NCBI GenBank assembly: GCA_028281665.1
Contig: JANQJK010000016.1
Coordinates: 124,001 to 188,000 of the forward strand
DNA: 64,000 nt
Origin: Hyphococcus sp.
Lineage (GTDB): Bacteria > Pseudomonadota > Alphaproteobacteria > Caulobacterales > Parvularculaceae
Direction: 5' to 3'
Below are positions 8,620 through 16,154 of this stretch, piece by piece; position 1 is the stretch's first letter; the number at the start of each line of letters is the position of its first letter. The position numbers were made by a program, and so were the translations under genes. The notes under the pieces were generated by a model that worked only from the letters and a program-made list of their open reading frames with translations, was not told the DNA's origin and ran no database searches.

Positions 8620-9354
8620 TCAGAACGGAAACAGAATATCGTAGAGCTGTTGACCGTAGCGGGGCTGTTGAACATCCGTTAACTGTCCGCGCCCGCCATA
8701 GGAGATGCGCGCCTCGGCGATCTGTTCGTGACGAATGCGGTTGGCGTTGGAGATATCCTCAGGCCGGATAATGCCGGTGACGGTCAGTTCGCGCAGTTCG
8801 TAGTTGACGCGCACTTCCTGCTTGCCGGCGACAACGAGATTGCCGTTCGGAAGGACCTCCGTAACGATTGCGGCGATGGTGAGTTGCACGTCCTCGCGGC
8901 GATCGACGCTGCCTTCGCCTCGCGAATTCGACCCTGATGACAAATCAACCAGCTGCGAAGCGTTGGCGCCGTCCGGCAGGATGTCGACAAGGGATTGTTC
9001 AAGCCCGCCAAAAGCCGGCAATTCGGCCGTTTCGCCATTTGCCCGGCGGCGCTCGGTCGTGTTGTCGAGGCGGGCCCGGTCATCGATATCAATCACGATG
9101 GTGACGATATCGCCGGCGCGGCGCGCACGCTGATCCTTGAAGAAGGAACGCGACCCCTGTCGCCAGAGAGAATTGTTAAGCGGCGCCTCATTGTACGCAG
9201 CGGGCATTGGCAGCGCGACTTCGCGTCCCTTGAAAAGCTCTGCCGGGTTTTCCGTGGGCGTGAGGTCCGGCGCTTCGCCGATGCTGCTCATCCGGTCGAA
9301 AGTTGTGCATCCGGATATGAAAAACAGGGCGGCTATAACTGGAGCAAGGCGCAT
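8620..9354 (-). CDS. flgH: Flagellar L-ring protein FlgH
   Basis: FlgH forms the outer-membrane L ring of the flagellar basal body. The 244-residue protein starts with a lipoprotein signal (MRLAPVIAALFFISGC), with the lipobox Cys at residue 16. The family blocks SLWRQGSRSFFKDQRARRAGDIVTI and NGNLVVAGKQEVRVNYE are present, and the C-terminus is GRGQLTDVQQPRYGQQLYDI. The ATG at 9354 is used because an earlier in-frame ATG would place 15 charged residues before the signal peptide. It is the last gene of the leftward flgF-flgG-flgA-flgH operon and starts 4 bases after flgA ends. Confidence 0.95.
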   Translation of the reverse strand: MRLAPVIAALFFISGCTTFDRMSSIGEAPDLTPTENPAELFKGREVALPMPAAYNEAPLNNSLWRQGSRSFFKDQRARRAGDIVTIVIDIDDRARLDNTTERRRANGETAELPAFGGLEQSLVDILPDGANASQLVDLSSGSNSRGEGSVDRREDVQLTIAAIVTEVLPNGNLVVAGKQEVRVNYELRELTVTGIIRPEDISNANRIRHEQIAEARISYGGRGQLTDVQQPRYGQQLYDILFPF

Positions 9355-9358
9355 CGAT

Positions 9359-10096
9359 TTATCCTTCGAACGCCGCATGATGCGGAATGATGGAAACAAG
9401 ATTGCGGTCGGCGACGACGCCTTTCAGCGTGCGGTCGCTCTTGATGTTGCGGACCGACACGATGTCGCCGGCGGCGCCATTGTGCATGGCGACGCCCTGA
9501 TGGGTCATGCGAAGCCCGTCGACCTGATAGGTCAGCGTGACGACGGCGCCTTTTTTTACGAGCGTCGGCGTTTCAAGATCGCCGGCGCGTATCGGTTTGT
9601 TGGCGGCGAGGGGACGACGCGCGCTTTTGCCGAGAAGCGTCTCAGCGTCCGTAACGAAGCTGCGCGTTGAAGCGCCCGGGGCTTCGAAATAGGAAAGGTC
9701 CGCCTCGCCGATGATCTCGCCGCGATCCATCTCGCGATTGACGACGGCGTAGCGTTGCATGCGCGCCACGATGCCCGTAACTGCGCCGGCGCCTTGCGCC
9801 ATGCGCAAAACAAAGCGGCCGGAGAGGGGATTGTAACTGGCGTGGGCCACGGCCGCGCCGCCGACGGGCTGCGCCGGATTGTCGAGCTGAACGATGCCGT
9901 CCGCCGGCGCACCGTTGGCGGTAAGCACGGCTTCGAGGGACGGCAATATGTCGCCGGCTGTGAGCGAGACATCCTCGGCGGCTGCGCGTCCCGCGCTCAA
10001 AATCGCGAGGAGGAACCACAGGACGACGGCGACGAAAGCGACGAACCCGCGCATCCGTCCGCCAAAGACATCATCGGTGCCGTTTCGATGGTTCAT
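9359..10096 (-). CDS. flgA: Flagellar P-ring assembly chaperone FlgA
   Basis: FlgA is the periplasmic chaperone needed to assemble the FlgI P ring. The 245-residue protein has an export signal (residues 15-40, RGFVAFVAVVLWFLLAILSA then an AAA cleavage region) and a SAF/ChapFlgA C-terminal domain: ADLSYFEAPGAS, ARRPLAANKPIRAGDLETP, VKKGAVVTLTYQ and GAAGDIVSVRNIKSDRTLKG. A start at 10054 (MRGFVAF) would put the signal at the very N-terminus and is equally plausible. No flgI follows in the window, unlike many operons. Confidence 0.9.
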   Translation of the reverse strand: MNHRNGTDDVFGGRMRGFVAFVAVVLWFLLAILSAGRAAAEDVSLTAGDILPSLEAVLTANGAPADGIVQLDNPAQPVGGAAVAHASYNPLSGRFVLRMAQGAGAVTGIVARMQRYAVVNREMDRGEIIGEADLSYFEAPGASTRSFVTDAETLLGKSARRPLAANKPIRAGDLETPTLVKKGAVVTLTYQVDGLRMTHQGVAMHNGAAGDIVSVRNIKSDRTLKGVVADRNLVSIIPHHAAFEG

Positions 10097-10106
10097 TTAC
10101 CGGGCT

Positions 10107-10895
10107 CTAGCTTTGGAGGTTTGCGTTTACCGACAACATCTGGTCAGCGGTTTCGATGACGCGCGCGTTCATTTCATAAGCACGCTGTGCGGCGATGAGA
10201 GCGGTGATTTCCTGCACGGGATCAACATTCGATGTTTCGATGAACCCTTGCAGGATGGTGCCGAAGCCGTCGTCGCCGGGATTGCCGATCACCGGTTCGC
10301 CGGACGCGGCGGTCTCAAGCAGAAGATTGTCGCCAATGGCTTCCAGTCCGGACTCATTGAAGAACGTGACCAGTTCAAGCTGGCCGATTTCCCGCAAATT
10401 CTGTTGGCCGGAAATGCGCGCCTCGACGGTGCCGTCTTCGGAAATGGAAATGTCGATGGCGTCGTCGGGTATGGAAAGGCCCGGCGCGACTTCATGGCCG
10501 TCTTCGGTGACGATCTGACCGTCCGCTGAAATCGCAAAGTTGCCGGCGCGCGTATAGGCCTCGTCGCCATTGGGCAGCAAGACACGGAAGAGGCCGCGCC
10601 CCGAGATCGCGATGTCGAAGTCATTGCCAGTGGCGGTAACGTTGCCCTGTTCGACGATCCTGTAGACCGAACCGGTCTTGACGCCCGTGCCGATCTGAAT
10701 GCCGTTCGGGACAACCGTGCCGGTTTCGGACGAGATGGCGCCCGGGCGTTCCAGCGTCTGATAGAGCAGATCCTGAAACTCGGCGCGCTGGCGTTTAAAG
10801 CCGACCGTGTTCAGGTTCGCGATATTGTTTGAAATCACTTCCACATTGCGCTGTTGCGCCAGCATGCCCGTGGCGGCGGTATTGAGAGCGCTCAT
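10107..10895 (-). CDS. flgG: Flagellar distal rod protein FlgG
   Basis: FlgG builds the distal rod of the basal body. The 262-residue protein carries the N-terminal rod signature MSALNTAATGMLAQQRNVEV with SNNIANLNTVGFKR, a middle hook-like domain (GRGLFRVLLPNGDEAYTRAG) and the C-terminal heptad region SNVDPVQEITALIAAQRAYE with NARVIETADQML. Length and all three zones agree with FlgG. It lies between flgF and flgA in the same direction with gaps of 14 and 10 bases. Confidence 0.96.
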   Translation of the reverse strand: MSALNTAATGMLAQQRNVEVISNNIANLNTVGFKRQRAEFQDLLYQTLERPGAISSETGTVVPNGIQIGTGVKTGSVYRIVEQGNVTATGNDFDIAISGRGLFRVLLPNGDEAYTRAGNFAISADGQIVTEDGHEVAPGLSIPDDAIDISISEDGTVEARISGQQNLREIGQLELVTFFNESGLEAIGDNLLLETAASGEPVIGNPGDDGFGTILQGFIETSNVDPVQEITALIAAQRAYEMNARVIETADQMLSVNANLQS

Positions 10896-10909
10896 CTTGT
10901 TTTCTCCAG

Positions 10910-11641
10910 TTAGGCCGCTTCGGTCAGCGTGCGCACGGCGTTGCGGGAAAGTTCGGACGACGTTTCGATAATCTGCGCGGCGCTTTCATATGCGCGCAAA
11001 ATGTCAATCATCTCGGTCATCGCCTTGACCGGCGACACATTTGATATTTCAACAAAACCCTGACGCAGTTGTGCGTTCGCCGCGAAGGCGGGCGCGGCGT
11101 CGCTCGCGAACTGATTAAACCCCGTGCGCCTCAGCGTTGCGACGTCGTCAAAGGCGAAGACGCCCAGGCGGGCAATCGGCGCGCTGTTTTGCTGCAATTC
11201 GCCGTCAGGCGACAGAAGAACCGGCCCTGCTTCGGGGTCGATCAGGATGGCCGCGCCGGAATCATCGAGCACGGCTGCGCCGTTGCGATCCACAAGCTCG
11301 CCGAAAGAACTGATTTCAAAATGTCCGTCGCGCGTATAGCGCAGCCCTTCATCGGTCTGCACCGCGAAGAATCCATTTCCGTCAATAGCGAAATCGAGCG
11401 GAGCGTGGGTCGCCTGCATGCCGCCGGGGGAAAAGTCGGTGTAGCTGTCGAGATCATAAACAAGCGATACGGTCGTATCTTCGTCGCCGCTTCCGGCGAT
11501 GGTGGAGACATACTCGCTGAAACGCGCCTGCTCGGCCTTGAAGCCGGTTGTCGTCTGGTTCGCGACATTGTTCGCCGCAATGTCGAGCGCCCGTGACAAC
11601 ACGATTTGTTTCGACAGGGCCGCAGTAATGGCGTTTTCCAT
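10910..11641 (-). CDS. flgF: Flagellar proximal rod protein FlgF
   Basis: FlgF is a proximal rod subunit. The 243-residue protein has the shared rod N-terminus (SRALDIAANNVANQTTTGFK), the central DFAIDGNGFFAVQTDEGLRY segment and a C-terminal SNVSPVKAMTEMIDILRAYE helix. It is somewhat divergent and acidic. As first gene of the leftward rod operon it is preceded by a sigma-54-type site about 58 bases upstream of its ATG. Confidence 0.93.
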   Translation of the reverse strand: MENAITAALSKQIVLSRALDIAANNVANQTTTGFKAEQARFSEYVSTIAGSGDEDTTVSLVYDLDSYTDFSPGGMQATHAPLDFAIDGNGFFAVQTDEGLRYTRDGHFEISSFGELVDRNGAAVLDDSGAAILIDPEAGPVLLSPDGELQQNSAPIARLGVFAFDDVATLRRTGFNQFASDAAPAFAANAQLRQGFVEISNVSPVKAMTEMIDILRAYESAAQIIETSSELSRNAVRTLTEAA

Positions 11642-11698
11642 TTGTTAACTCATCGCTCCGTGCGCGCATTTTTCGCGCGCGATTTGTCCTTTTCTGGC

Positions 11699-11713
11699 GC
11701 AAGCCACATGCCA
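11699..11713 (-). promoter_or_regulatory. Sigma-54 promoter for the flgF operon
   Basis: Read on the minus strand, TGGCATGTGGCTTGC matches the -24/-12 consensus TGGCACG-N4-TTGC with the invariant GG and GC dinucleotides at the right distance. It points toward flgF. RpoN control of rod genes is known in Caulobacter-type flagellar hierarchies. Confidence 0.7.
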
Positions 11714-11866
11714 CAAAAAAGGTTATTTGAAACAATGCTCTACCGGATCTCGATTGCGACGCGCGGAAATATTTGCCGGGCAAAACTCGCCGCCGAAACG
11801 GTCCTTTAACCCTGTTCAGCGCTGAATGCGGAAACAGCATTGAGCGGTCGAGAACGGACTTGAGCA

Positions 11867-12379
11867 ATGGCGCAAGCCTTCGCACTTCACGATGGAACCG
11901 GCGGTCCCCGCATGCGCGTGCACACGCCGGGGAAGTACATCGTTCTGTTCCTGTTTGCGCCGGTTGTCCTCGTCGCCATCGGCTCAGGGCTCTGGCTCAG
12001 TAACGCAGAGCGGCGTGCAGCGTTTGCTGGCGTGGAGTATCGCCAGTCTCTCGACGGCGCCCGTGAGGCGTACTACCCGATACCCGAATTTCTCGTCGAT
12101 TTGCGCATGGATGATGCGGGCCGCACGGCGTATCTGCGCTTGAAAGTTTCCATACGCCTCGACAGCGCTTCCCTTAATGATGCGGTGGAGCAAGTCGATG
12201 CGGTAAAGCCCGCTGTCATCGAACGCCTGGCGCTGTTCCTGAGAGAGCTGCGCCCGGAGGACTTTGACGGGTCGGAGAATATGGCGCGGATCAAGTCGGA
12301 AATGCTGCGGCGTGTAAATCTAGCGCTTTCGCCTCACGACGCTCGAGATGTCGTGATCGAAGACCTCATTATTCAATAG
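11867..12379 (+). CDS. fliL: Flagellar basal-body-associated protein FliL
   Basis: FliL is a single-pass inner-membrane protein at the stator-rotor interface. The 170-residue protein has a short cytoplasmic tail, one membrane helix (about residues 24-45, YIVLFLFAPVVLVAIGSGLW) and a periplasmic stomatin-like domain (YYPIPEFLVDLRMD, TAYLRLKVSIRLD). It ends in LSPHDARDVVIEDLIIQ, close to the usual FliL tail. It starts the rightward operon with fliM 8 bases downstream, divergent from flgF. Confidence 0.88.
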   Translation: MAQAFALHDGTGGPRMRVHTPGKYIVLFLFAPVVLVAIGSGLWLSNAERRAAFAGVEYRQSLDGAREAYYPIPEFLVDLRMDDAGRTAYLRLKVSIRLDSASLNDAVEQVDAVKPAVIERLALFLRELRPEDFDGSENMARIKSEMLRRVNLALSPHDARDVVIEDLIIQ

Positions 12380-12387
12380 GCGTCGTT

Positions 12388-13434
12388 ATGGAAGAAGAAG
12401 CATACATCGACATTGCCGACGACGCGGCCGGGCGCGACGTAGAGTGGGACAATGATCTCAACCAGGACGAGATCAACGACATCCTCGGTTTCGATCTTTC
12501 CGCGGAGGACGGCGAGGACCGTTCCGGTCTTCGCGCGCTGATCAACTCAGCGTTTGTTTCCCATCGCCGGATGCCAATGCTTGACGTGGTGTTCGACCGG
12601 GCTGCGCGTCAGATGACGACAAGCTTGCGCCATCTGACGAATGATAACGCTGAGGTCGCGCTCGATGACGTCAGCGCGCTTCGCTTTGGCGAATTCATTC
12701 AATCGGTGCCGACGCCGTCGATTATTGGTGTTTTGCGTGTCGATGCGCTGAGCAATTACTGCCTGATCGCTGTTGACGGGCCCCTCGTTTTTTCGATTGT
12801 CGATCTTCTACTCGGCGGTCGGCGCGGCGGCGCCGTGTTGAATGTCGAAAACCGCGGCTTTACGCAGATTGAAATCGGGCTGATCGAAAAAGTGCTGACG
12901 CTCATCGCGGAAGACTTTGAGACGGCCTTTGCGCCGGTTACGGATCTGTCGTTTGCCCTGGAACGTATCGAAACGACGCCCCGCTTCGCCGCGATTGCCC
13001 AGGACGCCAGCGTTTGCGCCCTTGCGAAATTTCGCATTGAGGTCGAGGACCGTGGCGGCCGCGCAGCGGTTCTCTTTCCCCATGCGACGCTCGAACCGAT
13101 CCAGAAAATCCTGCGCCGTGAGTTTATTTCAGAGGCTTGCGCCGGCGAAGAGGCGTGGCGTGACGCGCTGGTCGCCGGCGTTTCGGGATCGTGCGTGGAT
13201 CTGAAGGCGGTCATCGCCGAAAAAGAAATCTCTGTCGCAGCGCTGGCGAAGCTGAAGCGAGGCGACACCATCGAGTTTGGCGCTGCCACCGGAGAGACAG
13301 CGGAGATTCGCGCCGGGTCCTTGCCGCTGGCGCGCGGCCGCGTGGGTAAACAGGCCGATGTGATCGCCCTGCAACTTATCGCCGAGGCAGCCGATGCAGC
13401 GACTGAGATCGACGGAGGGGTGTTGCCGGAATGA
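12388..13434 (+). CDS. fliM: Flagellar motor switch protein FliM
   Basis: FliM is the C-ring protein that receives phospho-CheY. The 348-residue protein has the N-terminal CheY-binding motif as LNQDEINDILGF (about residues 24-35). The middle CheC-like domain follows (LRALINSAFVSHRRMPMLDV, FSIVDLLLGGRRGG, TQIEIGLIEKVL). The C-terminal SpoA/FliN-like domain has AVIAEKEISVAALAKLKRGD and LARGRVGKQADVIALQL. The stop overlaps the next ATG (ATGA). Confidence 0.95.
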   Translation: MEEEAYIDIADDAAGRDVEWDNDLNQDEINDILGFDLSAEDGEDRSGLRALINSAFVSHRRMPMLDVVFDRAARQMTTSLRHLTNDNAEVALDDVSALRFGEFIQSVPTPSIIGVLRVDALSNYCLIAVDGPLVFSIVDLLLGGRRGGAVLNVENRGFTQIEIGLIEKVLTLIAEDFETAFAPVTDLSFALERIETTPRFAAIAQDASVCALAKFRIEVEDRGGRAAVLFPHATLEPIQKILRREFISEACAGEEAWRDALVAGVSGSCVDLKAVIAEKEISVAALAKLKRGDTIEFGAATGETAEIRAGSLPLARGRVGKQADVIALQLIAEAADAATEIDGGVLPE

Positions 13435-13781
13435 GCCTCGCACTTGAAATCTCAGTTGGCCTTTTGCTGATCGTGACCTGCGTTTACTGCATTGTGCTGG
13501 GCCGCAAGCTTGAGAAGCTGCGCGACGGTCAGATGGAGCTGCTGGCGACGATTGAGCGGTTCGACGAAGCGTCGCGCCGGGCCGAGCAGAACCTCAGCGC
13601 GATGCAGGGTGCGGGAGCGGCGTTGAATCGCGACCTTGGCGCCGCCGAGTCGCGCGCCAATGCGTTGATCGACGAGTTATCCGTGATGGTGAACGCCGGC
13701 GATGACATAGCCGGGCGCATTGAAGCGGCGGTGCGTGACGTGCGCGCGGCAGGCTCCCGTGTAAACAGGCTGGCGTCATGA
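13431..13781 (+). CDS. DUF6468 flagellar-cluster membrane protein
   Basis: The 116-residue protein has an N-terminal membrane helix (about residues 4-24, ALEISVGLLLIVTCVYCIVL) and a long alpha-helical coiled-coil tail (KLEKLRDGQMELLATIERFD, then NLSAMQGAGAALNRDL). This is the form of DUF6468, found beside fliL-fliM in Alphaproteobacteria. It overlaps fliM and the next gene by 4 bases each (ATGA), which implies coupled translation. A role at the motor is inferred from position only. Confidence 0.75.
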   Translation: MSLALEISVGLLLIVTCVYCIVLGRKLEKLRDGQMELLATIERFDEASRRAEQNLSAMQGAGAALNRDLGAAESRANALIDELSVMVNAGDDIAGRIEAAVRDVRAAGSRVNRLAS

Positions 13782-14395
13782 TGGTGAAATCGGCGCCGAA
13801 ACTTACGTCTGTTCTGATCGTCTGTCTTGGCGTCTTTGGCGCGCTGAAGTTGCTTGGCGTGTACTTTTCCTTTGCGGGCGCCGAGGCGCAGCCGCCGGCG
13901 TCGCCGGCGATGCTCGCGGCGGATGCCGATCAAGTGTCGTCGTCCGCATCCCCCGCGATCGCTCCCGGCGAGGTGGAAAGGCGCATTCTTGAGAGGCTGG
14001 CGGCGCGTCGCACGGCGCTGGACGAACGGGAACGGGAAGTTGCGTTGCGTGAAAGCGTAATCGCTGCGGCGGAAGCGAAACTGGAACGGGAATTTGCCGC
14101 CTTCGAACAGGAGCGCGCGGCAATCGCTGCGTTGCGTGAGGAACGCGAGGCGGCGTCCGCAGAGGAAATAGATGCGCTGGTCAGCGCTTATGAAAAAATG
14201 AAGGCCCGTGATGCTGCGGCGATATTCAATGACCTTGATGACGACATCATGCTGACCGTCGCATCGCAGATGCGCACGCAAGCGCTCGCTGGCGTCCTCG
14301 CAGGAATGGCGCCCGCGAAGGCGCGGTCACTGACGGTGATGCTGGCGGATCGGGGCGGCGAAATCGCCGCGACCCCAGAGCAATCGGGCGAGTGA
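13778..14395 (+). CDS. MotE-like flagellar protein (coiled coil plus MgtE_N-like domain)
   Basis: The 205-residue protein has an N-terminal membrane helix (about residues 9-30), a charged coiled coil (about 66-125, EREVALRESVIAAAEAKLER) and a C-terminal MgtE-N/FliG-like helical repeat (YEKMKARDAAAIFNDLDDDI, GVLAGMAPAKARSLTVML). This matches MotE, the periplasmic chaperone of MotC described in rhizobia. Sharing a tight operon with fliL, fliM and DUF6468 supports a motor role. The start is the first of two adjacent ATGs. Confidence 0.75.
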   Translation: MMVKSAPKLTSVLIVCLGVFGALKLLGVYFSFAGAEAQPPASPAMLAADADQVSSSASPAIAPGEVERRILERLAARRTALDEREREVALRESVIAAAEAKLEREFAAFEQERAAIAALREEREAASAEEIDALVSAYEKMKARDAAAIFNDLDDDIMLTVASQMRTQALAGVLAGMAPAKARSLTVMLADRGGEIAATPEQSGE

Positions 14396-16152
14396 TGGGA
14401 CTTTGCCGGACAACCCTTGCCGCCTCGGCCACAGGCGTGCTGGTTTTATCTGCGGCATTGTCGGCCTCGGCACAAACCGAGACCGTCGAAGCCGTTGCGG
14501 AGTCGAGCGATAGTAGTGCAACAGTCGTTGTCGATGAGGTGATCAACTATGTCGGCGTCTTGGAGAGTTGGCGCGCGAGAGCCCGTGCGGAAGGATTTGC
14601 TGTCGTTGAAGAAGCGCTGCTTTCTCAGGCCGCTTTAAGCGGGGAGGCCAGCGCGACGACCGACGTTGCATATTTTTACTTCGCGACGGGACTGTTCCCG
14701 GAAGCCAGTGCCGTCATTCGCACACTTGATGCAGCGTCCCGCACGCCGGATGTGTCACTGCTTGACGCCATCGTCGCCATTAAGATGGGTCGCTGGCGTG
14801 AGGCGGTCGAGCTGCTATCGCAGCCGCCGCTGAACGATCATGCTGACGTGGCGCCGTGGCGCGGCATCGCTTATATGGCGCTCGGCGCCTTTCATGCGGC
14901 TGCAAACGAAATTGTCCACAAAGAACCGGCGACCGTTCCCTTTGAAGAGCATGCAACGCAATATTATCTTGCGCGAGCGCGCGTTGCCCTGGAAATCGGC
15001 CACGTCGATACTGCGCGCAAGGCGCTTGAAGACATCCGTAATCGCCTGGAGACCCAGCGTCAGCGGGACGAACGCCGGTTGCTTGAGGCGCGCGCGATGC
15101 TTGCCCGCGGGGAAACGAATGTTGCCCTGAATCTGATGCAAAACTTAAGTCATGCGGGGGCGACGCCTGTTTCACTGCATGCGCGGCTTGATCTGCTCCG
15201 CTACAGGCAGCGGACGGGCGCCGTCTCCAAAGCGGATGCATTTGAACAATTGAACGTTGTTTCGATGCGCTGGAGCGGAGGCGCCGTTGAACGGGAACGG
15301 CTTCAAATGGAGGCCGCGCTTCACGATATGTCGGGCGATTTGATCGACGCCGTGGCGGCCCGGCGCAAATTATTGATCCGCTTTCCAGAGTCGGATGCGG
15401 CGCGTGGTGCGGAGGGCTACATCCGGACTGCATTGCCAGCGATATTGAGCGACAGCAAATTGTCGCCGCGCGAAGCGGCCAGAGTTTTTTACGAAAACAT
15501 CAATCTGGCGCCGCCGGGCGCGGAGGGCGATACGCTGATCCGCGATGCGGCGACTGTCCTCGCTGGGATGGACCTTCTGCCGGAGGCGGCGGAACTTCTG
15601 CATCATCAGGTTTTCAGGCGCCTGCGTGGCGCCGAGCGATCCGCTGTCGCCGCGGATCTCGCGGCGTTGTATCTGGCGAGCGGCAATCCCGAGGCGGCGA
15701 TCGACGCCATTGAAAACACCCGGCAGACCCGATTGCCCGAGGCAATCGTCGCACGTCGGGGGTATCTGGAAGCGGACGCTTATTTTCGCCGCGGCGAGAC
15801 GGACCGCGCATTGGCGATCATTTCCGATCAGCAGGATTTTGCAGCGTTGCTCCTGCGCGGGCGGATTTTGTCCGCACGCGGAGAGCATAGCACTGCGGGC
15901 GCGGCCTTTGCAGACGCTGCGTCGATTGGCGAGGGGGCGCTTCCGGCGGAACAGGCCGAAGCGGCCGTCCGTGCTGCTTCGGTTTATGCGCAAATCGGCG
16001 ATGGCGAGGCGCTTCGCGCGCTGGCGGGAAATCTGGGCGAGCGCATGACAGACGGTTCTGCGAAAGACCTGTTTGACGCGATCGTTGCAGACGAGCTTCC
16101 CGGCGCGCCGAACGATTTTCAGGCGCGCTACGTCGCATTCTTCAGCGGTTAA
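14392..16152 (+). CDS. Exported TPR-type helical repeat protein of the flagellar operon
   Basis: The 586-residue protein has an export signal (about residues 1-25, ending LSASAQ) and is otherwise almost wholly alpha-helical with Ala-rich tandem repeats: VAYFYFATGLFPEASAVIRT, AIVAIKMGRWREAVELLSQP, AYMALGAFHAAANEIV, ADLAALYLASGNPEAAIDAI. These fit tetratricopeptide-like repeats acting as a periplasmic scaffold. Translation starts at GTG 14392 or ATG 14395; both overlap the previous stop. Position suggests a motor or basal-body role, but I recognise no named family. The gene ends 2 bases before the convergent EAL gene. Confidence 0.7.
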   Translation: MMGLCRTTLAASATGVLVLSAALSASAQTETVEAVAESSDSSATVVVDEVINYVGVLESWRARARAEGFAVVEEALLSQAALSGEASATTDVAYFYFATGLFPEASAVIRTLDAASRTPDVSLLDAIVAIKMGRWREAVELLSQPPLNDHADVAPWRGIAYMALGAFHAAANEIVHKEPATVPFEEHATQYYLARARVALEIGHVDTARKALEDIRNRLETQRQRDERRLLEARAMLARGETNVALNLMQNLSHAGATPVSLHARLDLLRYRQRTGAVSKADAFEQLNVVSMRWSGGAVERERLQMEAALHDMSGDLIDAVAARRKLLIRFPESDAARGAEGYIRTALPAILSDSKLSPREAARVFYENINLAPPGAEGDTLIRDAATVLAGMDLLPEAAELLHHQVFRRLRGAERSAVAADLAALYLASGNPEAAIDAIENTRQTRLPEAIVARRGYLEADAYFRRGETDRALAIISDQQDFAALLLRGRILSARGEHSTAGAAFADAASIGEGALPAEQAEAAVRAASVYAQIGDGEALRALAGNLGERMTDGSAKDLFDAIVADELPGAPNDFQARYVAFFSG

Positions 16153-16154
16153 GC

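Noticed and set aside
8412-8675. Minus-strand ORF of 87 codons covering the terminator before flgH
   Set aside because: It runs through a strong hairpin and overlaps the flgH end; no ribosome-binding site or family features.
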